Positions 25,554 to 35,653 are shown, numbered from the stretch's first letter. The stretch: DNA of 64,000 nt from Massilia sp. YIM B02769 (GCF_030411995.1 NZ_JASNRC010000011.1:186001-250000), one strand, 5' to 3'. Made by a program: numbers and translations. Notes: generated by a model from the letters alone, not told the origin.

Positions 25554-28112
25554 ATGCAACAACATCTGTTACGCGGCCTGGCCGGGGCCACGCTGGCCCT
25601 CGGCATGACGGCCATCCCGGCCGCAGCGGCCGCAGCAACCACCGCGCCGGCGCCCGCCGCGAGCGCCTACAACCAGCCGCCCAAGGAAATCCTCGACGTG
25701 ATGCGCGCCCCGGCCTCGCCGACGCCCTCGCTGAGCCCGAAGCGCGACAAGCTGATGCTGGTGACGATGGAGGAATACCCGTCGATCGCCAAGGTCGCCA
25801 TGCCTTTCCTGCGCCTGGCCGGCGTGCGCATCGAGCCGGGCAACCATAGCCAGCACGACACCCCGGGCGGCTACGGCATCCCGCCTTGCGTCAGCGCGAT
25901 CGACCTGGTGCAGGTGGCCAATGGCAAGCAGACGGCGGTGAAGCTGCCGGCCGGCGCCTGCCCGCGCCGCCCGCTGTGGAGCGCCGACGGCCAGCGTTTC
26001 GCCTTCGAGAACATCACGAACGAGGCGGTCGAACTGTGGATCGGCGACGCCAATACCGGCGCGGTGCGCCGCCTGCCCGGCGTACGCCTGAACCAGATGT
26101 TCGGCGACCAGGTGCAGTGGATGCCCGACCAGAAGACCCTGCTGGTCAAGCTGGTGCACGCGCAAAAGGCGCCGCCTGCCGCGCCGCCCGGGTCGGACGG
26201 CCCCGGCATCCAGGAGTCGCTCGGCGCCACCGGCCAGAGCAGCACCTACGAGAACCGCGACACCCTGCGCAACCGCCACGACGAAGCCCTGTTCGAACAC
26301 TACGGCAAGTCGCAGCTGGCGCTGGTCGATGCCGCCAGCGGCAAGATCACCCCGGTCGGCAAGCCCGGCCTGTATGAAGAACTCGACGTGGCGCCGGATG
26401 GCCGCCATGCGGTCGTGACGGAAATTCGTCCGCCTTACTCCTATGTGACCACCTTCGACCGCTTCCCGAAAGCGATCGATGTGTGGGACCTGGCAGCGGG
26501 CAAGGGCAAGGCCGCGAATCCGGTCGTGCGCGCCATCGCCGCGCTGCCGCTGGCCGACCGCGTGCCGAACCGCGGCGTGCCGACCGGTCCGCGCAGCTTC
26601 AGCTGGCGCCCGACGGAAGCCGCGACCCTGGTCTGGGCCGAAGCCCTGGACGGCGGCGACCCGAAAGCCCAAGCCGCGCAGCGCGACAAGCTGATGATGC
26701 TGAAGGCGCCGTTCAAGGACGTGCCAAAGGAACTCGTCCGCACCGAGCAGCGCTATGCCGGCCTGACCTGGAGCGAGCAGCCGGGCGTGGCCCTGCTGTC
26801 CGACTACGACGTCAACCGCAAGTGGTACCGCACCTGGCAGCTGAATGTCGACGATGCGCAGAACGGGCAGGACACGCGCCGCCTGGTCTGGGACATGTCG
26901 AGCGACGAAAAGTACGCGAATCCGGGGACGCCGGTGCGCCGCACGCTGGCGAACGGTTTCTCGGTGATCCGCCAGGACGGCGACACCATCTATTTGTCCG
27001 GCGCCGGTTCCTCGCCGGAAGGCGACCGTCCTTTCCTGGACAGATTCGACCTGAAGACCCAGAAGGCGGAACGCCTGTACCGCAGCACGGCCAGCTCGTA
27101 CGAGCAGTTCATCGGCTTCGCCAACGACGACACGCGCCGCCTGCTCACCTGGTACCAGTCGGCCGCCGAAACGCCGAATGCCTTTGTGCGCACGGTCGGC
27201 GCCGGCACGTCGGCCGCCGCCGGCGAGCCATCCTACGCCTCGACGAGTGTGGCGCTGACCCATCTGCTTGATCCATCGCCGCAGGTACGCGAGATCAAGA
27301 AGCGCCTGGTGAAGTACAAGCGCGCCGACGGCGTCGACTTGTCGTTCACGCTGTACACGCCGCCCGGCTACAAGGAAGGTACGCGCCTGCCAACCATTCT
27401 GAACGCCTATCCGCTCGACTACGCGGACGCCTCGAAAGCAGGGCAGACCACCGGCTCGCAGGCCACCTTCACGCGCCTGCGCCAGTACCGCCTGCTCCTG
27501 CTGTCGGGCTATGCCATCATCGACAGCGCCGCCTTCCCGATCGTGGGCGACCCGCGCAAGGCCTACGACACCTACACCGAGCAGCTGGTGGCGAATGCCA
27601 AGGCCGCCGTCGACGAAGCCGTGCGCCTGGGCGTGACCGACCCCGACCGCGTGGGCGTGACCGGCCATAGCCACGGCGCCCTGATGACGGCCAACCTGCT
27701 GGCCCACTCGACCCTGTTCAAGGCCGGCGCGGCGACCAGCGGTTCGTACAACAAGTCGCTCACGCCTTTCGGCTTCCAGAACGAGCGCCGCTCGGTGTGG
27801 GAAGCGCCCGACGTCTACACCAAGGCGTCGACCTTCTTCTACGCCGACAAGCTGAAGACGCCGCTCTTGATCGTGCACGGCGGCGACGATGCCAATCCGG
27901 GCACCACGCCGCTGCAGTCGACCAAGCTGTACGAAGCCATCCGCGGCAACGGCGGCATCACGCGCCTGGTGATGCTGCCCTACGAACCGCACTGGTACGC
28001 GGCGCGCGAGTCGAACGAGCAGCTGGTGTACGAGATGCTGCGCTGGTTCGACAAGTATGTGAAGAATGCACCGGTGGGTGCGGGGGCGGCGACGGCAACC
28101 GCCAAACCGTAA
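25554..28112 (+). CDS. S9 family serine peptidase (prolyl-oligopeptidase fold), exported
   Basis: An 852-residue enzyme with a signal peptide (hydrophobic core about 8-28 ending in an Ala-rich stretch). A beta-propeller-like N-terminal region covers about 50-590, and an alpha/beta-hydrolase catalytic domain about 600-835. The catalytic triad is visible as Ser706 in GHSHG, Asp778 or Asp779 in HGGDDANPG, and His813 in YEPHWY. The sequence resembles the glutamyl-endopeptidase-like branch (S9D) more than classic prolyl oligopeptidase. It probably trims peptides in the periplasm. It stands alone and is followed by a strong terminator. Confidence 0.88.
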   Translation: MQQHLLRGLAGATLALGMTAIPAAAAAATTAPAPAASAYNQPPKEILDVMRAPASPTPSLSPKRDKLMLVTMEEYPSIAKVAMPFLRLAGVRIEPGNHSQHDTPGGYGIPPCVSAIDLVQVANGKQTAVKLPAGACPRRPLWSADGQRFAFENITNEAVELWIGDANTGAVRRLPGVRLNQMFGDQVQWMPDQKTLLVKLVHAQKAPPAAPPGSDGPGIQESLGATGQSSTYENRDTLRNRHDEALFEHYGKSQLALVDAASGKITPVGKPGLYEELDVAPDGRHAVVTEIRPPYSYVTTFDRFPKAIDVWDLAAGKGKAANPVVRAIAALPLADRVPNRGVPTGPRSFSWRPTEAATLVWAEALDGGDPKAQAAQRDKLMMLKAPFKDVPKELVRTEQRYAGLTWSEQPGVALLSDYDVNRKWYRTWQLNVDDAQNGQDTRRLVWDMSSDEKYANPGTPVRRTLANGFSVIRQDGDTIYLSGAGSSPEGDRPFLDRFDLKTQKAERLYRSTASSYEQFIGFANDDTRRLLTWYQSAAETPNAFVRTVGAGTSAAAGEPSYASTSVALTHLLDPSPQVREIKKRLVKYKRADGVDLSFTLYTPPGYKEGTRLPTILNAYPLDYADASKAGQTTGSQATFTRLRQYRLLLLSGYAIIDSAAFPIVGDPRKAYDTYTEQLVANAKAAVDEAVRLGVTDPDRVGVTGHSHGALMTANLLAHSTLFKAGAATSGSYNKSLTPFGFQNERRSVWEAPDVYTKASTFFYADKLKTPLLIVHGGDDANPGTTPLQSTKLYEAIRGNGGITRLVMLPYEPHWYAARESNEQLVYEMLRWFDKYVKNAPVGAGAATATAKP

Positions 28113-28135
28113 TTGCACGCACCGATCGACGCGAT

Positions 28136-28171
28136 CCGCCCCTTCGGCCATTGGCAGGAGGGGCGGTTTTT
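28136..28171 (+). terminator. Rho-independent terminator of the S9 peptidase gene
   Basis: CCGCCCC (28136-28142) pairs with GGGGCGG (28160-28166), followed by TTTTT (28167-28171). It lies 24 bases after the stop codon. Confidence 0.85.
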
Positions 28172-28277
28172 CATTTGCGAGCATGTGTCGTCTGTGAACA
28201 TGTGAGAATTTTCGAATAGAAAATATTGGTATAGTGGCCGACGGACTGTCCATTTTCTTTTTCACATCCCAACCGCC

Positions 28278-28598
28278 ATGGCGAACATCTTCTCGACAAT
28301 CTGCCTGTTTTCTCTGCTGGCTTTTCCCGTCGCCGCATTCCCGGAACCGGCGGAAAAGCGCGCACCCCGCACCGAGCAGCAGATCAGGAAGCAGATCATC
28401 GAGGAATCGATTGCCGCGTACCCTGGCCGCTGTCCCTGCCCGTACAATGTCACCCGCAACGGCAGTGCCTGCGGCGGCCGCAGTGCCTGGAGCCGCCAAG
28501 GCGGCTACGCCCCGATCTGCTACGAGCGCGAGGTGACAAAGGAGATGGTGAGGGAGCGCCAACAGCAGCAGCGTGCCGACGCGCCGCAGGAAAGCTGA
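28278..28598 (+). CDS. Small secreted protein with a conserved Cys-rich motif
   Basis: A 106-residue protein with a signal peptide (about 1-20, ending VAAFP), a charged helical stretch (about 25-45), and then a motif PGRCPCPYN followed by SACGGRSAW and GGYAPICY. The four cysteines are spaced as in a small domain I recall from short exported proteins of alpha- and betaproteobacteria, sometimes linked to secreted nucleases; I cannot name a family with certainty. The start ATG 28278 has no strong Shine-Dalgarno. A 6-base inverted repeat ATTTTC/GAAAAT at 28208-28224 and TATAGT at 28230-28235 lie upstream as a possible promoter. Function unknown. Confidence 0.65.
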   Translation: MANIFSTICLFSLLAFPVAAFPEPAEKRAPRTEQQIRKQIIEESIAAYPGRCPCPYNVTRNGSACGGRSAWSRQGGYAPICYEREVTKEMVRERQQQQRADAPQES

Positions 28599-28725
28599 TC
28601 GTGTGTTTTTAACAACAGGGGTCAAGTCTGCCATCCGGACACGGCCCCAGCTGTAGAGCCGCACGAAACCGCTCCAAATCTCTGCCGTAGGCGCATAATG
28701 TCCCTGTCTTCTCGGGAGGAACCGG

Positions 28726-30327
28726 ATGCGCGACGCCATCATCATCGGAGCCGGCCACAACGGCCTGGTCTGCGCCTTCTACCTGGCCCGCGCCGGGCTG
28801 AAGGTCACCATGCTCGAACAGCGCCCGGTCGTCGGCGGCGCCGCCGTCACCGAGGAATTCCACCCCGGCTTTCGCAACTCGGTGGCCGCCTACACCGTCT
28901 CCCTGCTCAACCCCAAGGTCATCCGCGACATGCACCTGGCCGCGCACGGCTTGCGCGTGGTCGAGCGCCCGCTGTCGAACTTCCTGCCGCTCGACGACCA
29001 TCGCTACCTGAAGCTCGGCGCCGGCAAGACGGCACAGGAGGTCGCCAAGTTTTCGCAGCGCGATGCCGCCCGTCTCGACGACTACGCCCGCCACCTCGAT
29101 AGCGCCGCCGACCTGCTGCGCGAGCTGGTCCTGCAAACCCCGCCGAACCGCGTGCAGGGCAGCTGGCTCGCCGCGCTGCCGGAGCTGATCAAGGCCGGCA
29201 AGCTGGGCAACCGCATGCGCGCACTCTCGCTCGACACCCAGCGCGAACTGCTCGACCTGTTCACCAAGTCGGCCGGCGACTACCTCGATGGCTGGTTCGA
29301 GAGCGCGCCGATCAAGGCGGCCTACGGCTTCGACAGCGTGGTCGGCAACTACGCCAGTCCCTACGCGCCCGGCTCGGCCTACGTGCTGCTGCACCACGTC
29401 TTCGGTGAAGTCAACGGCAAGAAGGGCGCCTGGGGCCATGCGGTCGGCGGCATGGGCGCCATCACCCAGGCAATGGCAAAGGCGGTGCAGGCGCTCGGTG
29501 TGGAGATCCGCCTGGACGAGGGCGTGCGCGAGGTGCTGCTGGAGGGGGGCCGCGTGGCCGGCGTGGTGTCGAGCAAAGGCGAACGCTTTAACGCGCGCCG
29601 GGTCGTCTCCAACCTGAATCCGCGCCTGCTGTACACGAAGCTGGTCGATCCCGGCGCGCTGCCGGGCGACTTCCTGCGCCGGATGCAGTCCTGGCGCTGC
29701 GGTTCCGGCACCTTCCGCATGAACGTGGCGCTGTCCGAACTCCCGAGTTTTACCTGCCTGCCCGGCAAGGAGGCGGCCGAACACCACGGCAGCGGCATCA
29801 TCATCGCGCCCAGCCTGGCTTACATGGAGCGCGCCTACCACGAGGCGCGCGCCAGCGGCTGGTCGGGCCAGCCCATCGTCGAGATGTTGATCCCGTCCAC
29901 GCTCGATCCAAGCCTGGCGCCGCCCGGCCAGCACGTGGCCAGCCTGTTCTGCCAGCACGTCGCGCCCACGCTGCCGGATGGCGCCAGCTGGGACGATCAC
30001 CGCGAAGAGGTGGCCGACCTGATGATCGCCACGGTCGACCGCTGGGCGGCGAACTTCAAGCGCTCGGTGCTCGGCCGCCAGATCATGAGCCCGCTCGACC
30101 TGGAACGCACCTTCGGCCTGGTCGGCGGCGACATCTTCCACGGCGCGCTCGGGCTCGACCAGTTGTTCGCGGCGCGGCCGATGCTGGGCCACGCCGACTA
30201 CCGCGGCCCGATTCCCGGCCTGTACACCTGCGGCGCCGGCACCCATCCCGGCGGCGGCGTCACCGGTGCGCCGGGGCACAACGCCGCGCGCGAGGTGCTG
30301 CGCGACGTGCGCAGGCGCTTCGCATGA
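28726..30327 (+). CDS. FAD-dependent oxidoreductase, phytoene-desaturase/PYROXD2-like
   Basis: A 533-residue flavoprotein with the dinucleotide-binding motif IIGAGHNG (6-13, glycines 8, 10, 13), followed by LEQRPVVGGAA, the ribose-binding Glu and glycine-rich turn of this superfamily. The C-terminal FAD-binding segment is LYTCGAGTHPGGGVTGAPG, typical of phytoene-desaturase-like enzymes. No carotenoid genes surround it, so a PYROXD2-type role of unknown substrate is more likely than pigment synthesis. GGGAGG at 28712-28717 precedes ATG 28726. It overlaps the next gene by four bases (ATGA), implying joint function with an amidohydrolase. Confidence 0.85.
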   Translation: MRDAIIIGAGHNGLVCAFYLARAGLKVTMLEQRPVVGGAAVTEEFHPGFRNSVAAYTVSLLNPKVIRDMHLAAHGLRVVERPLSNFLPLDDHRYLKLGAGKTAQEVAKFSQRDAARLDDYARHLDSAADLLRELVLQTPPNRVQGSWLAALPELIKAGKLGNRMRALSLDTQRELLDLFTKSAGDYLDGWFESAPIKAAYGFDSVVGNYASPYAPGSAYVLLHHVFGEVNGKKGAWGHAVGGMGAITQAMAKAVQALGVEIRLDEGVREVLLEGGRVAGVVSSKGERFNARRVVSNLNPRLLYTKLVDPGALPGDFLRRMQSWRCGSGTFRMNVALSELPSFTCLPGKEAAEHHGSGIIIAPSLAYMERAYHEARASGWSGQPIVEMLIPSTLDPSLAPPGQHVASLFCQHVAPTLPDGASWDDHREEVADLMIATVDRWAANFKRSVLGRQIMSPLDLERTFGLVGGDIFHGALGLDQLFAARPMLGHADYRGPIPGLYTCGAGTHPGGGVTGAPGHNAAREVLRDVRRRFA

Positions 30328-32156
30328 GCAGGGCCTGCGTCCTTGCCGTGCTGCTGCTGGCCACTGCGGCAGCGAATGCATCCGCCCCGGCCGCCGACCT
30401 GGTCTACCGCAACGGCTACGTCCATACCGTCGACGCGCGGGACAGCGTGCAGCAGGCATTGGCCGTGCGCGCCGGGCGGATCGTGTATGTCGGCGCAAAT
30501 GCCGGCGTTCAGGCCCTGGTCGGCAAGCGGACCCGCGTCATCGACCTGCACGGCCGCATGCTGATGCCCGGCCTGGTCGACGCCCACATGCATCCGCAAT
30601 CCGGCGGCAGCCGCCTGCTCAACTGCAGCCTGGATTACGCACGCCTCACGGTGCCGCAGTTCCAGGCGCGCATCCAGGCCTGCATCGATCGCGACAAGCA
30701 CGCCGCTTCGGACCGCCCGCTGCTGGTGGTGAACTGGTTCCAGCAAGGCATGCAGCCCGACGGCGTGGGAACGACTGCCGCCACACTCGATGCGCTCAAG
30801 ACCACGCGTCCGGTGATCGTGCGCTCCTCGTTCGGCCACTCGGTGCAGCTGAATTCGCGCGCCATCGCGCTGGCCGGCATCCGCCGCGCTACGCCGGATC
30901 CGACCGGCGGCAAGATCGTGCGCGATGCGCATGGCGACGCGACCGGCCTGCTGGAAGACGCGGCCCAGGACCTGGCAATGCGCTTCATTCCTGCCTTGAA
31001 TGCGAAGGAAAACCTGGCCGCCTCCAGCGCCGCCTTGAAGGCGATGCGCCGCCAGGGCATCACCAGCTTCCTCGACGCCTGGACCGACCCGGAGACGATG
31101 ACGGCCTTCAACGCGCTGCAGCGCCGCGGCAAGCTCACCGCGCGTGCCCATTTCGCCGTGCTGATCGACCTCGACAAGGGCACCACGCCGCAGGCTGCCG
31201 TCGCCGAGCTGCTGCGGCAGCAGCGCCGGTTCGACCAGGGGCCGACGCGGGCGGCGCCGTCGATGCAGGTGCGCCACGCCAAGCTGTTCATGGATGGCGT
31301 GATCGCGGCGCCCGCATTCACCGGCGCCATGCTGGCGCCTTACCTGGTGAACGCGGGCAGCGACGAGCAGCCGGACTGGCGCCCCGGCCCCAGCAAGGGA
31401 CCGGCAGGCTACTTCTCGGCGCAAGCCCTGCGCAGCACGCTGCGCGAACTAGCCAGGAACAGCATCGACCCGCACATCCACGCCGACGGCGACCGCGCGG
31501 TACGCGAATCGCTCGATGCCATCGCCAGCCTGCGCGCCACCGGGGAAGGCAAGCGCATACGGCCGGCGCTGGCCCACGCCGAGATCGTCGACCCTGCCGA
31601 CTACCGGCGTTTCGCGCAACTGGACGTCACGCCGGTACTGTCCTTCCAGTGGGCCAAGCCGGCGCCGGACACGGTCGGCGCGCTGAAAGATTACCTGGGG
31701 CCGGCGCGCTATGCCGGCGTCGAACCGCAGGCGGTGCTGAAGAACGCCGGCGCCCGCATCGCCTACGGCAGCGACTGGCCGGTCGATCCGCTCGACCTCT
31801 GGTTTGCGCTGAAGGTGGCGGTGACGCGCACCGCCGCGCCCGACGCCGGCCCCGAGTACGCCGGCCGCCTGACCGCGCAGCCGGGCATGACGCGCGCCGC
31901 CGCCCTGCGCGCGGCCACCATCGACGCGGCCTGGACGCTGCGCCAGGAAGCGTCCACCGGCTCGCTGGAGGTGGGCAAGCTGGCCGACCTGGTCGTCCTC
32001 GACCGCAACGTGTTCGGCATCCCCGACGAGGACATCGCCAACGTGACAGTGCTGCAAACCGTGGTCGGCGGCAAGGTCGTGTACGAGTCCGGGCAGGTGC
32101 GGCGCAAGCCGGCGCGCTCCGGCAACGGTGCGGGGGGCTGTGTGATCGGATGCTAG
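30324..32156 (+). CDS. Exported amidohydrolase (YtcJ-like)
   Basis: A 610-residue protein with a signal peptide (1-22), then a small beta domain and a metal-dependent TIM barrel. The metal motif HMH is at 88-90 in LVDAHMHPQSGG, and a second His pair lies in DPHIHADGD. The catalytic Asp is in AYGSDWPVD. This arrangement matches the YtcJ/AepA branch of the amidohydrolase superfamily, which hydrolyses C-N bonds of poorly defined substrates. It is coupled by ATGA overlap to the flavoprotein gene. The downstream channel gene starts 38 bases later and may share the transcript. Confidence 0.85.
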   Translation: MSRACVLAVLLLATAAANASAPAADLVYRNGYVHTVDARDSVQQALAVRAGRIVYVGANAGVQALVGKRTRVIDLHGRMLMPGLVDAHMHPQSGGSRLLNCSLDYARLTVPQFQARIQACIDRDKHAASDRPLLVVNWFQQGMQPDGVGTTAATLDALKTTRPVIVRSSFGHSVQLNSRAIALAGIRRATPDPTGGKIVRDAHGDATGLLEDAAQDLAMRFIPALNAKENLAASSAALKAMRRQGITSFLDAWTDPETMTAFNALQRRGKLTARAHFAVLIDLDKGTTPQAAVAELLRQQRRFDQGPTRAAPSMQVRHAKLFMDGVIAAPAFTGAMLAPYLVNAGSDEQPDWRPGPSKGPAGYFSAQALRSTLRELARNSIDPHIHADGDRAVRESLDAIASLRATGEGKRIRPALAHAEIVDPADYRRFAQLDVTPVLSFQWAKPAPDTVGALKDYLGPARYAGVEPQAVLKNAGARIAYGSDWPVDPLDLWFALKVAVTRTAAPDAGPEYAGRLTAQPGMTRAAALRAATIDAAWTLRQEASTGSLEVGKLADLVVLDRNVFGIPDEDIANVTVLQTVVGGKVVYESGQVRRKPARSGNGAGGCVIGC

Positions 32157-32193
32157 ACTTTGCGTTCAGCTCACTCGATACCAAGGAGCCGTT

Positions 32194-33858
32194 TTGCGCT
32201 TTCGTCCTTTCTTCACCATCCTCTTCCTGTTTGTTCTCACACTCGCCGGTCCGGCCCAGGCCTTGCCCGCCGCACCCGATACCGAGGCGCCGGCCGCCGA
32301 GGAAACCCACCCCGATCCGCTGCGCCGCGAAACGCCGCGCTCGATGGTCTCGGGCCTGATCGAAGCCCTGGCCGAACTCGATTACGACCGCGCCGCCCAG
32401 TACTTCGAGCTGCCGACGGCCACCAGCAGCCGCCAGCGCATGAGCGCGGTCAGCCAGGCGCGCGCCTTTCATTCGCTGCTCGACAATGGCGGCTCGCTGA
32501 AAGCCTTTGCCACCCTGTCGAACCAGGCCAGCGGGCGGGTCGACGACGACCTGCCGCTCGACCAGGAAAACGTCGGCGAGGTCACGGTGCAGGACAAGAA
32601 GACCCCGATCCTGATCACCCGCTCCGAAGTCGACGGCCAGCAGGTCTGGCGCATCTCGTCGGCCACGCTGGGCCAGATCGCGGCCGCGACCAAGCGCGCC
32701 CCGGTGGCCGAGACGGCGTCCCAGGACGAGTACCTGGTCGCCGGCGCGCCGCTGAAGGACTGGGGCCTGCTGATCGGGCTGGGCGTGATGATCTTCGGCG
32801 GCCTGTGGCTGGTGTCGGCCCTGGTGGTGGCCGCGATGCGCCGCCTGGTGGCCGATTCCGCGGCCAGCGGCATCTACCGCTTCTTCGAGGCGGCGCTGCC
32901 ACCGGCCAGCCTGCTGCTGGCGGTGGCCATCTTCTATACCTGGGCCGAGCGCCTGCCGGTGGCCATCGTCGCGCGCCAGACCCTGCTGCGCTATACCGGC
33001 ATCGTCACCGTCATCGCCCTGGTCTGGTTCGGGCTGCGCCTGGTCGACGCGGTGGCCGAGCTGGTGATTGCGCGCATGCAGCGGCGCCAGCGGCGCCAGA
33101 TCGTTTCGGTGGTCACGCTGCTGCGCCGCACCGTCAAGATCCTGTTGCTGGTCTTTTCCGGCATCGGCATCCTCGACACCTTCGGCATCGACGTCACCAC
33201 CGGGATCGCGGCCCTCGGTATCGGCGGTATCGCGCTGGCGCTGGGCGCCCAGAAGACCGTGGAAAACCTGGTCGGCAGCGTGACCGTGATCGCCGACCGC
33301 CCGCTGCAGGTGGGCGACTTCATCAAGGTCGGCGACGTGGTCGGCACCGTGGAGGACGTCGGCATCCGCTCGACCCGCATCCGCACCCTGGAGCGCACGG
33401 TCGTCACCATCCCGAACGGCGATTTGTCGGCGCGCCAGATCGAGAACTTCGCGGCGCGCGACCGCTTCCTGTTCAATCCGACCATCGCGGTGAGCTACGC
33501 GACGCCGTCGGCCAAGCTGCAGGAGGCGCTGACCATCGTACGCGGCGTGCTGGCGGAAGAAGAAAAGATCGCCGAAGGCCATCGGGCACGCCTGGGCGGC
33601 ATCACCGACCGCGCGTTCAACATCGACATCTTCTCGTATATCGACACGCCCGAGTTCGACGTCCAGGTGGTGGTGCGCGAACATCTGCTGCTCACGATCT
33701 ACGCGCGGCTGGAAGCGGCAGGCATCCGCCTGGCCTATCCGAGCCAGACCGTCCTGTTCCAGGGCGATGGCCCGGGGGAAGACGAGCGCAAGGAGGACGG
33801 GAAGGAAGAGGGCGGGCCGGCGCCGCGCCTGGAGAAGGACGAGCGTCCCGGACGGTAA
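32194..33858 (+). CDS. Mechanosensitive ion channel, MscS family
   Basis: A 554-residue inner-membrane channel starting at TTG 32194, preceded by AAGGAG at 32183-32188. It has a signal-like first helix and a periplasmic N-terminal domain (about 30-185). Membrane helices lie at about 190-215, 230-250, 265-285 and 310-330. The pore helix is Gly/Ala-rich (ALGIGGIALALGAQKTVENL) and is followed by the MscS beta domain with DRPLQVGDFIKVG and IPNGDLSARQIENFA. It opens under membrane tension to release solutes during osmotic downshock. The C-terminus is a charged Glu/Lys/Arg-rich tail. Confidence 0.9.
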   Translation: MRFRPFFTILFLFVLTLAGPAQALPAAPDTEAPAAEETHPDPLRRETPRSMVSGLIEALAELDYDRAAQYFELPTATSSRQRMSAVSQARAFHSLLDNGGSLKAFATLSNQASGRVDDDLPLDQENVGEVTVQDKKTPILITRSEVDGQQVWRISSATLGQIAAATKRAPVAETASQDEYLVAGAPLKDWGLLIGLGVMIFGGLWLVSALVVAAMRRLVADSAASGIYRFFEAALPPASLLLAVAIFYTWAERLPVAIVARQTLLRYTGIVTVIALVWFGLRLVDAVAELVIARMQRRQRRQIVSVVTLLRRTVKILLLVFSGIGILDTFGIDVTTGIAALGIGGIALALGAQKTVENLVGSVTVIADRPLQVGDFIKVGDVVGTVEDVGIRSTRIRTLERTVVTIPNGDLSARQIENFAARDRFLFNPTIAVSYATPSAKLQEALTIVRGVLAEEEKIAEGHRARLGGITDRAFNIDIFSYIDTPEFDVQVVVREHLLLTIYARLEAAGIRLAYPSQTVLFQGDGPGEDERKEDGKEEGGPAPRLEKDERPGR

Positions 33859-33942
33859 GAAAGGCCGGGTTGCGGATGCCGCTGCACGCTGCGCGTGTAG
33901 CGGTTATCATGTCCGTCTCACCCAACACAGGATCGACTCGCC

Positions 33943-35388
33943 ATGACCACGTCCAGCTATCCCGACACCCGCCTCCTCATCGCCAACGAGTGGATTGACG
34001 CCACCGGCGGCAAGACCATCCCGGTACTGAACCCGGCCACGGGACAGGAAATCGGCACGGTGGCGCATGCATCGATCGCCGACCTGGACCGCGCCCTGGC
34101 CGCCGCCCAGAAAGGCTTCGAGACCTGGCGCGACGTGCCGGCCGCCGAGCGCGCCGCCACCATGCGCCGCGCCGCCAACCTGCTGCGCGAACGCGCCGGC
34201 GACATCGCCCGCCTGCTGACCCAGGAACAGGGCAAGCCGCTGGTCGAAGCCAAGGGCGAGGCCCTGGCCGGCGCCGAGATCATCGACTGGTTCGCCGCCG
34301 AAGGCATGCGCGTGTATGGCCGCATCGTCCCGTCGCGCAACCCGAAAGCCCAGCAGCTGGTGCTGAAGGAGCCGGTCGGCCCGGTCGCCGCCTTCACGCC
34401 GTGGAACTTCCCGATCAACCAGATCGTCCGCAAGCTGTCGGCCGCGCTGGCCACCGGCTGCTCCTTCCTCTGCAAGGCGCCGGAAGAAACCCCGGCCTCG
34501 CCGGCCGCGCTGCTGCAGTGCTTCGTCGACGCCGGCGTGCCGCCGGGCGTGGTCGGCCTGGTGTTCGGCGACCCGGCCGAGATTTCCGGCTACCTGATCC
34601 CGCACCCGATCATCCGCAAGGTCACCTTCACCGGCTCGACCCCGGTCGGCAAGCAATTGGCCGCCCTGGCCGGCGCCCACATGAAGCGCGCCACGATGGA
34701 ACTGGGCGGCCACGCGCCGGTGATCATCGCCGAAGACGCCGACGTCGCCCTGGCCGTGAAGGCCGCCGGCGCCGCCAAGTTCCGCAATGCCGGCCAGGTC
34801 TGCATTTCGCCGACCCGCTTCCTGGTGCACAACGCGATCAAGGACGAATTCACCCGCGCCTTCGTCCAGCACGCCGAAGGCCTCAAATTGGGCGACGGCC
34901 TGCAGGAAGGCACGACCCTGGGTCCGCTCGCCAACGCGCGCCGCCTGACGGCCATGGCCAAGGTGGTGGAAGATGCGCAGGCCAAGGGCGCCACGCTGGC
35001 GCTGGGCGGCAAGCGCGTCGGCGAGACCGGCAATTTCTTCTCGCCGACCATCCTGTCCGACGTGCCGCTCGAAGCCAGCGTGTTCAACGACGAGCCTTTC
35101 GGCCCGGTGGCGGCGATCCGTGGTTTCGACAGCCTGGAGGACGCGATTGCGGAAGCGAACCGCCTGCCTTACGGCCTGGCCGGCTATGCCTTCACGCGCT
35201 CGATCAAGAACGCGCAACTGCTGATGAACCGCGTCGAAGTCGGCATGCTGTGGATTAACCAGCCGGCTACCCCGAGCGCCGAGCTGCCGTTCGGCGGCAT
35301 CAAGGATTCGGGCTATGGTTCGGAAGGCGGTCCGGAGGCGCTGGAGTCCTACCTGAACACCAAGGCGGTATCGATGGTCGGCGTCTGA
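33943..35388 (+). CDS. NAD(P)-dependent aldehyde dehydrogenase, succinate-semialdehyde type
   Basis: A 481-residue enzyme of the aldehyde dehydrogenase superfamily. The cofactor-binding region includes [14 protein letters not shown], and [11 protein letters not shown] is the Rossmann contact. The catalytic general base is Glu253 in MELGGHAP and the nucleophile Cys287 in [23 protein letters not shown] is the C-terminal signature. Overall similarity is to GabD-type succinate-semialdehyde dehydrogenases, but related aldehydes are possible and no GABA genes are near. No strong Shine-Dalgarno precedes ATG 33943. A canonical terminator follows 14 bases after the stop. Confidence 0.88.
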   Translation: MTTSSYPDTRLLIANEWIDATGGKTIPVLNPATGQEIGTVAHASIADLDRALAAAQKGFETWRDVPAAERAATMRRAANLLRERAGDIARLLTQEQGKPLVEAKGEALAGAEIIDWFAAEGMRVYGRIVPSRNPKAQQLVLKEPVGPVAAFTPWNFPINQIVRKLSAALATGCSFLCKAPEETPASPAALLQCFVDAGVPPGVVGLVFGDPAEISGYLIPHPIIRKVTFTGSTPVGKQLAALAGAHMKRATMELGGHAPVIIAEDADVALAVKAAGAAKFRNAGQVCISPTRFLVHNAIKDEFTRAFVQHAEGLKLGDGLQEGTTLGPLANARRLTAMAKVVEDAQAKGATLALGGKRVGETGNFFSPTILSDVPLEASVFNDEPFGPVAAIRGFDSLEDAIAEANRLPYGLAGYAFTRSIKNAQLLMNRVEVGMLWINQPATPSAELPFGGIKDSGYGSEGGPEALESYLNTKAVSMVGV

Positions 35389-35401
35389 GCCGTCCGTCAC
35401 G

Positions 35402-35426
35402 AAGGCCGGTGCGAACCGGCCTTTTT
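35402..35426 (+). terminator. Rho-independent terminator of the aldehyde dehydrogenase gene
   Basis: AAGGCCGG (35402-35409) and CCGGCCTT (35416-35423) form a perfect stem with a 6-base loop, running into a T-tract to 35426. Confidence 0.88.
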
Positions 35427-35444
35427 CAATGCAAGAGAGAGAAC

Positions 35445-35498
35445 ATGGTACCCGAGAGTGCGGCGCTGCCAATTAAAGCCGGTAGGGTGGACTCCTGA
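35445..35498 (+). pseudogene. Truncated duplicate of the ABM-domain gene start
   Basis: ATG 35445 opens a 17-codon frame whose first 13 residues, MVPESAALPIKAG, match 10 of 13 positions of the intact gene at 35691 (MVLESAELTIKAG). The similarity stops exactly where the repeat element begins at 35482, and the frame then closes at TGA 35496-35498 inside the repeat. The GAGAGAG leader before each ATG is also shared. This is a remnant of a small duplication, not a functional gene. Confidence 0.75.
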
Positions 35499-35625
35499 GT
35501 CCACGCGGTACTACTTTTGTATATCGAAATGCGTACCCTGGCCCTGGAATGCATTCTGCAACGGATGTTCTCAATCACCGCAGTGTGCAAAGGGACGACC
35601 GCGTGGACTCGGGAGTCCACCCTAC
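35482..35625. repeat. GTAG-headed REP pair in inverted orientation (REPIN-like), copy 2
   Basis: GTAGGGTGGACTC (from 35482) and its complement ending CCACCCTAC (to 35625) bound the element. Inner arms CCACGCGGT and ACCGCGTGG also pair. Each half forms its own hairpin (GTGGACT with AGTCCAC). The head GTAGGGTGGAC and the CCACGCGGT segment are identical to copy 1 at 8632, while the hairpin tips differ in a way that keeps pairing. Confidence 0.8.
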
Positions 35626-35653
35626 GGAGCACTGTTGAACCGAACGGCATGAC

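Noticed and set aside
28726..30327. Carotenoid phytoene desaturase
   Set aside because: No other carotenoid genes are nearby and the gene is coupled to an amidohydrolase; the PYROXD2-like group fits better.
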